NCBI RefSeq assembly: GCF_000716435.1
Contig: NZ_JNWO01000001.1
Coordinates: forward strand, 496,001-560,000
Direction: 5' to 3'
Source of the DNA: Streptomyces xylophagus
GTDB lineage: Bacteria; Actinomycetota; Actinomycetes; Streptomycetales; Streptomycetaceae
Length of the DNA: 64,000 nt
A model generated the notes under the pieces. It was not told where the DNA came from, searched no databases, and saw only the letters and a program-made list of their open reading frames with translations. A program made the position numbers and the translations under genes. Shown here one piece after another: positions 35,206 to 43,152 of this stretch. The first letter of the stretch is position 1, and every line of letters starts with the position of its first letter.

Positions 35206-35547
35206 CTATTTCGGAGGCAGATTGTTCGCCACGAGTCTGGCGGCTTCCGCGGGTGTCCCGGCCTCGCCGAGGAGGCTGGCGTATCCGGACGTGTAGACCT
35301 TGTACGGGGGGTCACCGCAGACGATGAACGGCAGCTGCTCGCCGTCCGATTCCGGCCATGGCGGTGGGGCGACGAGCAGGAAGTGCAGGGTCCCGTGTGT
35401 AGGGAACGGATACAGCTCGCGCAGGCGCGGCTCGGCGTGCGCGGCCTCGGCGACGGTGAGTAGGGAGTCGTTCATGGCCCCCCGTGTGCCGGGTCTGCGC
35501 TCCAGGAGCCAACTCCAGGCAGTCGCGACGTCGGGTGCTTCAGCCAT
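35206..35547 (-). CDS. DUF6193-family protein
   Basis: A 113-residue soluble protein resembling the DUF6193 proteins common in Streptomyces. Recognisable parts are WSWLLER near the N-terminus, the EPRLRELYPFPTHGTLHF strand region, and GEAGTPAEAARLVANNLP at the C-terminus. The family appears near natural-product genes, but its function is not established. The ATG at 35547 is chosen; the open frame extends far upstream to 36435 only because of biased codon use over the SDR gene. Its start is 23 bases after the SDR stop, so the two are likely co-transcribed. Confidence 0.75.
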   Translation of the reverse strand: MAEAPDVATAWSWLLERRPGTRGAMNDSLLTVAEAAHAEPRLRELYPFPTHGTLHFLLVAPPPWPESDGEQLPFIVCGDPPYKVYTSGYASLLGEAGTPAEAARLVANNLPPK

Positions 35548-35570
35548 GGGTCCGATTCTCTCAACAGGCT

Positions 35571-36350
35571 TCAGTGCACGGAGAACCCGCCGTCGACAAA
35601 CACCGACTGCCCGGTGACATAAGCCGAAGCGCGGCCGGCCAGGAACACCGCCGCACCCGCGAAGTCCTCGGCCAGGCCGTTGCGCCCGACAAGTGTGCGC
35701 GCGGCCAGCGCCGCCACCTTCTCCGGGTCGGACGACAGGCGCGTATTGAGCGGTGTCATCACGAAACCCGGCACCAGCGTGTTGCAGGTGACGCCGTACG
35801 GCGACCACGCCTCGGCCTGTGAACGGGCCAGTGACTCCAACGCTCCCTTGGACACCCCGTAGGCGCCGCTCTGCACGAAGGCCCGGTGTGCCTGTTGGGA
35901 GGTGATGTGGATGATCCGTCCGAAGCCCCGCTCGGCCATGCCGGGGCCGAAGCGCTGGCCCAGGAGGTAGGGCGCCTCCAGGTTCAGCGCCATCGTGGTG
36001 TCCCACACCTCCTCGCTCAACTCGCCCATCGGCGGGCGCAGGTTGATCCCGGCGCTGTTGACGAGGATGTCCGGTTCCCCGAACGCTTCCACGGCTGCCT
36101 CCGCCGCTGCCCGCACCCCGTCCCGGGTTCCCAAGTCGCCGCTCACCCAGGCCGCCCGACATCCGTCCGCCACCAACTCGTCGACCGTGGCGGCCAGTTC
36201 CTGCTCCTTGCGTGCCACTACGACCACGCTCGCCCCCGCCCGCGCGAGAGACCCGGCAACAGCCCGACCGATGCCGGAACTGCCACCCGTCACCACGGCG
36301 ACCAGGCCGTCCAGGGAGAACTTTTCGAAGAGGTAATCGCGCGAGATCAT
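35571..36350 (-). CDS. Short-chain dehydrogenase (gluconate 5-dehydrogenase-like)
   Basis: A 259-residue classical SDR with TGGSSGIG (about 21-28), NSAG, catalytic Ser in ITSQQA and catalytic YGVSK. The C-terminal VTGQSVFVDGGF closes the family signature. The RKEQE segment after the second strand suits NADP. Similar proteins are annotated as gluconate 5-dehydrogenase or 3-ketoacyl-ACP reductase; no sugar-acid genes are adjacent, so the substrate stays open. It is divergent from the toxin-antitoxin pair at 36453. Confidence 0.9.
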   Translation of the reverse strand: MISRDYLFEKFSLDGLVAVVTGGSSGIGRAVAGSLARAGASVVVVARKEQELAATVDELVADGCRAAWVSGDLGTRDGVRAAAEAAVEAFGEPDILVNSAGINLRPPMGELSEEVWDTTMALNLEAPYLLGQRFGPGMAERGFGRIIHITSQQAHRAFVQSGAYGVSKGALESLARSQAEAWSPYGVTCNTLVPGFVMTPLNTRLSSDPEKVAALAARTLVGRNGLAEDFAGAAVFLAGRASAYVTGQSVFVDGGFSVH

Positions 36351-36452
36351 CTCGGCAGCTTAGGAGGCGTCTGCTCGATAGGCGAACCCGTTGTTTCCCG
36401 CGTATACCGAAGGCCTCTCGCACCCACGGCACCAACTAGGTACCATCCTTGT

Positions 36453-36689
36453 ATGCCATCGCTGAATGTGTCCTTCACAGAAGAGGAACTCGACGGAGTG
36501 CGCGCGGCCGCCGCGGCCGAGGGGAAGAGCCTCAAGCAGTACCTGCACGACCTCGGTGTGCGTGAGATGCAGCGCGGTCAGTTCGTCGCCGGTGCGTCCG
36601 CGTGGGCCGAGCGGCTGCGCGGTGAGTTCGACGACGCCTTCCCCGACGAGGTGCCGCCTTCCGAGCGTGACGGGGCCGCGGCCGCCTGA
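36453..36689 (+). CDS. Antitoxin of a Fic/Doc-like toxin-antitoxin pair
   Basis: A 78-residue protein. The N-terminal half (LNVSFTEEELDGVRAAAAAEGKSLKQYLHDLGVREM) looks like a ribbon-helix-helix DNA-binding unit: a strand followed by two helices. The C-terminal third is acidic (GEFDDAFPDEVPPSE), the usual toxin-neutralising tail. Its stop overlaps the toxin start (TGATG), a standard antitoxin-first layout. It probably represses its own promoter in the 100 bases upstream. Confidence 0.75.
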   Translation: MPSLNVSFTEEELDGVRAAAAAEGKSLKQYLHDLGVREMQRGQFVAGASAWAERLRGEFDDAFPDEVPPSERDGAAAA

Positions 36690-37066
36690 TGCACCTGTAC
36701 ATCGACGTCTCCTGGCTGCTCGACGTCCAGGAGGCCGCCCTTTCCGACGAGGACATGTCGGTCTCGGACTACTCCGCGCTCGTGGCCGCCGTAGCACGCC
36801 ACAAGACCAAGCTGCCGACGCTCGCCGCGGCCGATCCGGACGCGGCCTGGCGGGCGGCTGCCCTGATGCACACCATCGTGCGCCTGGAGCCGCTGCCGCA
36901 CCGCAACAGCCTGTACGCCGCGTTCGTCGCCGCCCAGTACATGGGGCAGTCCGGTGAAGGGATCGATCCGCCCTACGGCGCCCTTTCCGATCTTGTCCGC
37001 AAGATCCGTGACACCCGCGTCGGGGTCCTCGCCGTCGCCGACCAGTTGCGGTCCTGGAAGGTCTGA
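36689..37066 (+). CDS. Fic-family toxin component with degenerate active motif
   Basis: A 125-residue helical protein of the group annotated in Streptomyces as the Fic-family toxin component of toxin-antitoxin systems. Alignment landmarks are YIDVSWLLDVQE at the N-terminus, DYSALVAAVARH, DAAWRAAALMHT and PPYGAL near the end. The place where Fic and Doc enzymes carry HPFx(D/E)GN(G/K)R reads LEPLPHRNSLY (66-76): the catalytic His at the first position, the acidic residue and the final Arg are all absent, and only the Asn remains. It may have lost AMP/phosphate transfer or use a different chemistry. It starts within the antitoxin stop. Confidence 0.7.
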   Translation: MHLYIDVSWLLDVQEAALSDEDMSVSDYSALVAAVARHKTKLPTLAAADPDAAWRAAALMHTIVRLEPLPHRNSLYAAFVAAQYMGQSGEGIDPPYGALSDLVRKIRDTRVGVLAVADQLRSWKV

Positions 37067-37122
37067 CCTGCGCCGAGTCCTTGAGTGATCGGGGAGGCCG
37101 TACCTCTGCGTAGGCTGTTCCC

Positions 37123-38079
37123 GTGTCAGCCGCCCGCCTCCGTCGTGTCGCCGTCCTCGTACTCGAAGGCGCCAAGCCGCTCGACGTCGGTATCCCCGCG
37201 CAGGTGTTCACGACGCGGGCGAGCATGCCGTACGAGGTGCGGTTGTGCGGTGCGGCGCCCGGGTTGGTGACCGGGGGCGACGGGCTGTCGTACCACGTCG
37301 CCGACGGCCTCGACGCGCTGGTCTGGGCCGACATCGTCTTCCTCCCGGGCTATCGGTTCCCGGACCGTGAGGACCCGCCGCAGGGAGTCCTCGACGCGTT
37401 GATCGCCGCGCACGACCGGGGCGCGCGGCTCGCCGCGATCTCGACGGGAGCCTTCGCGCTCGCCGCCACCGGTCTGCTCGACGGCAAGCGCGCGACGACG
37501 CACTGGCACTACACGCGGGCGCTCGCGGCGAAGTACCCGCATGTCCAGGTCGACGAGAACGTTCTCTTCGTCGATGAGGGGAGCGTGCTGACGTCGGCGG
37601 GTGCCGCTTCCGGGATCGACCTGTGCCTGCACATCCTGCGCGGGGACCTCGGTGTGGCCGCGTCCAACCACGCGGCCCGGCGCCTGGTCGCGGCGCCCTA
37701 CCGCAGCGGCGGTCAGGCACAGTACGTGCCGCGCAGTGTGCCCGAGCCGCTCGGTGAACGGTTCGCCGCCACTCGGGAGTGGGCGTTGCACCGGCTCGGC
37801 GAGCCTCTCACCCTGGAGACGCTGGCCCGGCAGGCGGCGGTCTCACCGCGCACGTTCTCGCGGCGCTTCGTCGACGAGACCGGGTACACGCCGATGCAGT
37901 GGGTGATGCGCGCCCGCATCGACATGGCCCGCGAACTGCTCGAACGGTCCGAGCGCAGCGTCGAACAGATCGCCGCCGACGTCGGTCTCGGCACCGGCGC
38001 GAATCTCCGGCTGCACTTCCACCGTCTTCTCGGTACGACGCCGAGCGAATACCGGCGCACCTTCGCCCAGGGGGAGTAG
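37123..38079 (+). CDS. GlxA-type transcriptional regulator (DJ-1/PfpI domain plus AraC HTH)
   Basis: A 318-residue regulator. The N-terminal half (about 8-185) is a DJ-1/PfpI-like fold with RVAVLVLEGAKPLDVGIPAQVF; the nucleophile Cys of proteases is not at the elbow, which reads AISTGAFALAA, so it is a ligand sensor. The C-terminal 100 residues carry two AraC-type helix-turn-helix motifs, TLETLARQAAVSPRTFSRRF and SVEQIAADVGLGTGANLRLHFHRLLGTTPSEYRRTF. The GTG start at 37123 is used. It precedes the gap gene by 111 bases on the same strand, without evidence that the two are linked. Confidence 0.9.
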   Translation: MSAARLRRVAVLVLEGAKPLDVGIPAQVFTTRASMPYEVRLCGAAPGLVTGGDGLSYHVADGLDALVWADIVFLPGYRFPDREDPPQGVLDALIAAHDRGARLAAISTGAFALAATGLLDGKRATTHWHYTRALAAKYPHVQVDENVLFVDEGSVLTSAGAASGIDLCLHILRGDLGVAASNHAARRLVAAPYRSGGQAQYVPRSVPEPLGERFAATREWALHRLGEPLTLETLARQAAVSPRTFSRRFVDETGYTPMQWVMRARIDMARELLERSERSVEQIAADVGLGTGANLRLHFHRLLGTTPSEYRRTFAQGE

Positions 38080-38190
38080 CCGCGCCCTCGGCGCCCTGTG
38101 GCGAGATCCTTTTGAACCATGGCGATCGCGCCACTGTCACCGACGATTCCCGCGCGCGAGCCTGGTGGGGAACCGAAGGGACACATACTC

Positions 38191-39189
38191 ATGACTCGCA
38201 TTGCCATCAACGGATTCGGCCGCATCGGACGCAATGTGCTGCGCGCCCTGCTCGAACGCGACAGCGACCTCGAGGTCGTCGCCGTCAACGACCTGACGGA
38301 GCCCGCCACCCTGGCACGCCTGCTCGCCTTCGACTCGACGGCCGGCCGCCTCGGGCGCCCGGTGTCCGTCGACGGGGACACCCTTGTCGTCGACGGCCGG
38401 CGCATCAAGGTGCTCGCCGAGCGCGAACCGGCGGACCTGCCCTGGGCCGAGCTGGGCGTCGACCTCGTGCTCGAGGCCACGGGCCGTTTCACGTCCGCCA
38501 AGGCCGCCCGCGCCCACCTCGACGCGGGTGCGCGGAAGGTGCTCGTCAGCGCGCCCTCGGACGGCGCCGACGTCACGCTCGCGTTCGGGGTCAACAACGA
38601 CGCCTACGACCCGGCCACGCACACGATCGTGTCGAACGCCTCCTGCACGACCAACGCGCTGGCACCCCTCGCCGCGGTGCTCGACCAACTCGCCGGTATC
38701 GAGCACGGCTTCATGACCACGGTGCACGCCTACACGCAGGAGCAGAACCTGCAGGACGGCCCGCACCGGGACGCCCGCCGTGCCAGGGCCGCCGGGGTCA
38801 ACATCGTGCCGACCACGACGGGTGCCGCCAAGGCGATCGGCCATGTCCTGCCGAACCTCGACGGCAAGCTGTCGGGCGACTCGATCCGCGTGCCCGTGCC
38901 GGTGGGCTCGATCGTCGAGCTCAACACCACCGTCGCCCGCGACGTGACCCGCGAGGACGTGCTGGCGGCCTACCGCACCGCGGCCGAGGGACCCCTCGCG
39001 GGCATCCTCGAATACTCCGAGGACGCGCTCGTCTCCTCCGACATCACCGGCAACCCGGCCTCGTCGATCTTCGACTCCGCCCTCACCCGTGTCGACGGCC
39101 GCCACGTGAAGGTCGTCGCTTGGTACGACAACGAGTGGGGCTTCTCCAACCGGGTGATCGACACGCTGCAGCTCCTCGCCGCCGGCTGA
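38191..39189 (+). CDS. gap: Glyceraldehyde-3-phosphate dehydrogenase, type I
   Basis: A 332-residue glycolytic dehydrogenase that converts glyceraldehyde 3-phosphate to 1,3-bisphosphoglycerate with NAD. The Rossmann motif is INGFGRIGR (about 5-13), the catalytic Cys is C152 in SNASCTTN, and the late WYDNEWGFSNRV is diagnostic. The ATG at 38191 follows GAAGGG; the ORF extends further upstream but without similarity. Streptomyces carries several GAPDH genes; this one stands away from pgk and tpi, so it may be an accessory isoenzyme. Confidence 0.95.
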   Translation: MTRIAINGFGRIGRNVLRALLERDSDLEVVAVNDLTEPATLARLLAFDSTAGRLGRPVSVDGDTLVVDGRRIKVLAEREPADLPWAELGVDLVLEATGRFTSAKAARAHLDAGARKVLVSAPSDGADVTLAFGVNNDAYDPATHTIVSNASCTTNALAPLAAVLDQLAGIEHGFMTTVHAYTQEQNLQDGPHRDARRARAAGVNIVPTTTGAAKAIGHVLPNLDGKLSGDSIRVPVPVGSIVELNTTVARDVTREDVLAAYRTAAEGPLAGILEYSEDALVSSDITGNPASSIFDSALTRVDGRHVKVVAWYDNEWGFSNRVIDTLQLLAAG

Positions 39190-39231
39190 CAGACCGTCCG
39201 GCCCGGCCGGTGGTGTCGTTAGGGTCTGGCC

Positions 39232-40299
39232 ATGCACCCGCATTCCATGCCGGATCCGTCCCGCACCATCGTGCCCCGCCGAGCCCGTGAACTCGGGCTC
39301 GGCATCGGTGAGTTGCCCACGGGAACGTACAACGCGATCACGGACGTGCCCGGCATCCGTGTCGGGCACACCACGCTGATCCGACCGCCGCGCGTGCACA
39401 GCGGTGTCACCGCGATCGTGCCCGACGGCGTGGGCCCCGCGAGCCCGCTGCCGGCCGGGGTGTTCACGGGCAACGGCTACGGCAAACTCCTCGGCACCAC
39501 GCAGATCACCGAACTCGGCGCGCTCGAGACACCCGTGCTGCTCACCTCGACCCTGTCCGCCTTCCGCGTCGCGGACGCCCTCGTCGGCTGGATCCTGGAG
39601 CAGCCCGAGGGAGCGGACGCACGGAGCCTGAATCCGGTGGTGGGGGAGTGCAATGACGGCCTCCTCTCCGACATCCGCTCCCGGCCCGTGCGGGAGGAAC
39701 ACGTCCGCGCCGCACTCGGGACCGCGTCCGCCGAGCCGGTCGCCGAGGGATCGGTCGGCGCGGGCACCGGGATGACCGCGCTCGGCTTCAAGGCCGGCAT
39801 CGGCACCTCCTCGCGGCGGCTGCCGCTCGCGGGCCAGGAGGTGACGCTCGGGGTGCTGGTGCAGGCCAACTTCGCCGGTACGTTGCGGGTCTTGGGCCGT
39901 ACGATCGCCCCCGCCGACGTAGGCGTCCCCGCGGAGGAACCCGGCCTCGGCCCGGAGGCCGGCTCCTGCATGATCGTCGTCGCCACCGACGCACCCCTGG
40001 ACGCCCGCCAGTTGACCCGGCTCGCCCGCCGCGCCGTCTACGCACTGGCCCGCGTCGGCGCCGGCTACAGCCACGGCAGCGGCGACTACGGCCTCGCGTT
40101 CGGCACCCGCCCCTTGGGCACACCCGCCGGGCCTACGGTCGTGCCCGATGCCGGGCTCGATCCCCTCTTCGGCGCCGTGCTGGACGCCGTAGAGGAGGCG
40201 GTGCTCAATTCGCTGCTGACGGCGACCGTCGTCACGGGTCCGTACGGGCACACGCGATATCCGTTGCCTGCGGCGCCGCTTCTTGCTCTGCTGGGGTGA
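39232..40299 (+). CDS. P1-family (DmpA-type) N-terminal nucleophile aminopeptidase
   Basis: A 355-residue protein of the DmpA/P1 family, made as a precursor that cuts itself into two chains. The cleavage and catalytic site is the Ser in EAGSCMIVVATDAPLDARQL (about 241-260); cleavage between Gly and Ser would free the Ser nucleophile. Other family segments are NAITDVPGIRVGHTT, VGECNDG and GAGYSHGSGDYG near the C-terminus. Members cleave D-amino acid or beta-amino acid peptides. The 3' end overlaps the convergent GNAT gene by 68 bases. Confidence 0.9.
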   Translation: MHPHSMPDPSRTIVPRRARELGLGIGELPTGTYNAITDVPGIRVGHTTLIRPPRVHSGVTAIVPDGVGPASPLPAGVFTGNGYGKLLGTTQITELGALETPVLLTSTLSAFRVADALVGWILEQPEGADARSLNPVVGECNDGLLSDIRSRPVREEHVRAALGTASAEPVAEGSVGAGTGMTALGFKAGIGTSSRRLPLAGQEVTLGVLVQANFAGTLRVLGRTIAPADVGVPAEEPGLGPEAGSCMIVVATDAPLDARQLTRLARRAVYALARVGAGYSHGSGDYGLAFGTRPLGTPAGPTVVPDAGLDPLFGAVLDAVEEAVLNSLLTATVVTGPYGHTRYPLPAAPLLALLG

Positions 40300-40813
40300 G
40301 CACGGCGGCCCCTAGGTCGCGCTGGTACCAGGTGCCCTGCTTGCCGCCGAGGTCGGTCGGAAGGGCGGGGCCGACCGGGGTGAACCCGGCCTTGGCCAGC
40401 ACCTTTTGGGACGCGATGTTCTGGTGGGAGGTGGCCGCTCTGAGGGTGCGCAGTCCGTGTTGGGTCGCCGCCAGCCGGCACAGTTCCTCGACGGTCGCGG
40501 TCGCCACGCCGTGCCCGGCCACGTGCTGGGCCACTCGGTAGCCGAGGTCCGCGGTCTGTCCCTCGACGATGTCGAAGAGGTTGAACCGGCCGAGCACCGA
40601 GCCGTCCTCGGCGACGAGCAGATAGAAGGCGCAGATGCCGGCTTCCTGCTCGGCCAGCAACGCGTCGTACCGTTCGGTGAATTGGTCGAAGTAGTCGTCG
40701 CCGCGGTCGGAGATCGAGGCGGCGAAGTAGGCGCGGTTCGCCAACTCGAAGGCCAGCACCGCCGGGGCGTGGTCGGCGCGCAGGCGCTGCAACTCGGGAG
40801 GCATGTGCGCCAT
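40232..40813 (-). CDS. GNAT-family acetyltransferase (RimJ/RimL type)
   Basis: A 193-residue N-acetyltransferase of the GNAT superfamily. The acetyl-CoA region is RVAQHVAGHGVATATVEELCRLA (about 94-116), with the R/Q-x-x-G-x-G/A pattern slightly altered, and LRAATSHQNIASQKVLAKAGF is the typical RimJ/RimL strand 5 to helix 4 segment. The last 25 residues are extra and probably disordered. AGGAGG lies five bases before the ATG at 40813. Its 3' end runs 68 bases into the P1 peptidase gene on the opposite strand. The acceptor is unknown. Confidence 0.87.
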   Translation of the reverse strand: MAHMPPELQRLRADHAPAVLAFELANRAYFAASISDRGDDYFDQFTERYDALLAEQEAGICAFYLLVAEDGSVLGRFNLFDIVEGQTADLGYRVAQHVAGHGVATATVEELCRLAATQHGLRTLRAATSHQNIASQKVLAKAGFTPVGPALPTDLGGKQGTWYQRDLGAAVLTPAEQEAAPQATDIACARTDP

Positions 40814-40880
40814 TGAAGCCTCCTGTCCCTCGCGTCACATCGGCCTGAGGTCGTAAGGGGAATCCCGCACCGCCGTGGTG

Positions 40881-42503
40881 TCAGGTCACCCGCCGGAGCG
40901 GCAGGACGATCGCCGAGGGGTGTGTGGGTGTGTGGAGTACTTGCTGGTCGGCGGCGCGGAGGGTGGTGGCGGTCGCTCTTGGTTCACCGGTGCCGAGGTT
41001 GCGGTTGTAGCGGGGGAAAGCGCCGCTGGAGACCTGGACGCGGATGCGGTGACCGCGCTTGAACCGGTAGGCGGTGGGCCACAGTTGGACGGTCGCGCAC
41101 GTCGTCGCGTCGGCGTCGGACAGGCCGACCAGGCCGTCGCACACATTGGTCGAGCGGCCGTTCTCGTCCACGTCGCAGAGCCGGACGAACACATCGGCGT
41201 ACGGCAGGCTGGAGCGGAACCAGATGTCGGCGCTGACCTCGCCGACGACCTCGGTGTCCTGATCGAGCGCTGTGGTGGTGTAGGTGAGGACGTCCGGGCG
41301 GGCTTCCAGCGCGGTGTTGTCGACGCGGCCCGACTTGACGCCGACGGCCATGCGGACGCCGCCGACCGCAGGGGTGGGGTCGGCCGGGTCGTAGTGGTAG
41401 GTGTCCGGGGCGGACTCGGGCGGCGGGTCGGCGGACAGGGCGCCGGCGGGGTGGAGGTGGAGGCGCTGCGAGTTGTAGCCCGGCGGGGGCCAGGACGGGA
41501 AGTCGCGCCAGGTCTCCTCGCCCATGACGAACAGGCGCACCGGAGCGCGTGACGAGGGCTTTTCGCCGCGGGCGTGGGCCAGGCCGAAGTCGAGGGCCTC
41601 GGCGGTCGCCGTCGCGCCGACGCCCATGGAGATGTGCGCCCACGGGCCGACCGTGAGCCTGGCGTCGCGTCCCGCCCCCTGCAGTGCCTGGTAGTCGCGG
41701 AGTTGGCCGGGCAGGAAGATGTCGTACCAGCCGCCGACCGTACTGACCGGGACGGTGAGGTCGGCGACCCGGGAGCTGTGGTCGAGCGCGGACCAGAAGG
41801 GGGATTCGGCGTCGTGGTCGAGGGTGTTCCGGAAGTAGTCGGAGCGGCGGCCGACGGCGGCGATGTCCGCCTCGTTCAGCGGCAACGTGTACCAGGCACG
41901 CCGTTCCTTTCGGATCCGCAGCGCCTGGTGGAGCATCGCTCCCCGGCGTTCCTGGCCCGCGACCTGGAGGCCCCAGCCGAAGGTCGCCTCCAGGGAGAAC
42001 GATTCCTTGCGGAGGAACTCGAGCGTGAAGGCGGACTCGGAGACCGACGGGATCAATGCCTTTACTTGCGGCGGCAGTTGGCCCGCCATCGACCACTGGG
42101 CGAACCCGAGGTAGCTGCCGCCGTAGAGCACGATCGCCTCGCCGCACCAGGACTGTTCGACGAGCCACTCCAGGGTGTCCAGACCGTCCTCGCGTTCGCG
42201 GCGCAGGGGGTCGAAGACACCGCCTGAGCCGAAGGTGCCGCGGGTGCTCTGGATCAGCACCTGGAATCCCCGCTCGGCCAGCGGCCTGGCCACCTGTGCG
42301 GCGATCATGCCCGTCCTGCCGTACGGGATACGGACGAGCGCGGTCGGCAGGTTCGCCGAGCCGGATGCGGGGGTCCAGCGGTCGGCCAGGAGGACGGTGC
42401 CGTCGCGCATCGGTACCCGGAGATCGTTCTCGACGGTCAGGTGCCTGGTCGCGGGCGGGGGCAGGTGGAGCAGGCGCTGGATGAGGTGACTGCTGAGGTT
42501 CAT
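40881..42503 (-). CDS. CocE/NonD-family hydrolase (X-Pro dipeptidyl-peptidase-like)
   Basis: A 540-residue alpha/beta hydrolase. The N-terminal catalytic domain has VPMRDGTVLLADRW and the nucleophile S130 in YGGSYLGF; an HISMG-type late His follows. The C-terminal third (about 330-540) is a jelly-roll domain ending with RIRVQVSSGAFPRYNRNLGTGE, as in CocE, glutaryl-7-ACA acylases and X-Pro dipeptidyl peptidases. It hydrolyses esters or amides; the substrate is not clear. The ATG at 42503 overlaps the stop of the upstream TetR gene (ATGA), so the two form an operon and the TetR protein probably controls the hydrolase. Confidence 0.9.
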   Translation of the reverse strand: MNLSSHLIQRLLHLPPPATRHLTVENDLRVPMRDGTVLLADRWTPASGSANLPTALVRIPYGRTGMIAAQVARPLAERGFQVLIQSTRGTFGSGGVFDPLRREREDGLDTLEWLVEQSWCGEAIVLYGGSYLGFAQWSMAGQLPPQVKALIPSVSESAFTLEFLRKESFSLEATFGWGLQVAGQERRGAMLHQALRIRKERRAWYTLPLNEADIAAVGRRSDYFRNTLDHDAESPFWSALDHSSRVADLTVPVSTVGGWYDIFLPGQLRDYQALQGAGRDARLTVGPWAHISMGVGATATAEALDFGLAHARGEKPSSRAPVRLFVMGEETWRDFPSWPPPGYNSQRLHLHPAGALSADPPPESAPDTYHYDPADPTPAVGGVRMAVGVKSGRVDNTALEARPDVLTYTTTALDQDTEVVGEVSADIWFRSSLPYADVFVRLCDVDENGRSTNVCDGLVGLSDADATTCATVQLWPTAYRFKRGHRIRVQVSSGAFPRYNRNLGTGEPRATATTLRAADQQVLHTPTHPSAIVLPLRRVT

Positions 42504-43099
42504 CGGGCGCGGTCTCCGTCCGTGGTGGCTCGGCGGCTGAAGGTGAGGGCGGAGGCCAGGCGGAGCAGCCGGTTCGTCAGTTCCTCGGGATCGAGGGTGT
42601 CCGGGCCGTCGATCACCCAGTTGTGGACGAGCGTCGCCGCGCCGCCCGCGACGAACTCGGAGAGGTCGTCCGCCGTGCCCTGGTCCAGATCGCCGAACAG
42701 CTCTCGGAGGGAGGTCCTGTTGAGGGAGCTGAAGAGTGTGTTGAGCGTTCTGGTCATCGCGAAGGCGCACGATCCGGTCAGCATCGGGCGATAGAAGGCG
42801 CGGTGTTCCGCGAAGTGCCGTGCCATCGCCGCCGCTCCCTCGGAGGCGTCGCCGGCCTGGGGCAGCAGCTCCCGTCGCACCAGGTCGATCGCGGCCTCCG
42901 TCAGGAGGGTGTCGCGGTCCCCGAACTGCAGGTAGACGAGGCGGCGGCTGACGTCCGCCGCCTCGGCGAGATCGGTGACCGCGATGTCCGTGGTGCCGCG
43001 CTCGGACACGAGACGCACGGCCGCCGCCATCAGGGCTGAGCGGGAGCGCCGGACCCTTCTGTCCTGGGTGCCGGAGTCCTGGATCGGTTCGAGCTGCAT
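42500..43099 (-). CDS. TetR-family regulator of the hydrolase operon
   Basis: A 199-residue TetR repressor. The N-terminal helix-turn-helix is ALMAAAVRLVSERGTTDIAVTDLAEAADVSRRLVYLQFGDRDTLL (about 22-65); the ligand domain follows. It is the first gene of an operon with the CocE hydrolase. The promoter is close: GTTATA on the plus strand (43108-43113) reads as TATAAC, eight bases before the ATG, so the message may be nearly leaderless, and a palindrome (43125-43144) covers the -35 region. This fits autoregulation. Ligand unknown. Confidence 0.9.
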   Translation of the reverse strand: MQLEPIQDSGTQDRRVRRSRSALMAAAVRLVSERGTTDIAVTDLAEAADVSRRLVYLQFGDRDTLLTEAAIDLVRRELLPQAGDASEGAAAMARHFAEHRAFYRPMLTGSCAFAMTRTLNTLFSSLNRTSLRELFGDLDQGTADDLSEFVAGGAATLVHNWVIDGPDTLDPEELTNRLLRLASALTFSRRATTDGDRAR

Positions 43100-43124
43100 G
43101 CGGTCAAGTTATACAGCTGAGAAT

Positions 43125-43144
43125 AAATGCACAAGTGTGCATTT
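43125..43144. promoter_or_regulatory. Probable TetR operator
   Basis: Perfect 8-base arms AAATGCAC and GTGCATTT around the centre AAGT, 25 bases upstream of the TetR start and over the expected -35 region of its promoter. Size (20 bp) and position suit a TetR dimer site. Confidence 0.55.
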
Positions 43145-43152
43145 TGTTTGGA

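Noticed and set aside
35206..36435. A 409-residue minus-strand frame joining DUF6193 to sequence over the SDR
   Set aside because: The upstream part overlaps the SDR gene in another phase; the DUF6193 protein begins at its own ATG at 35547.
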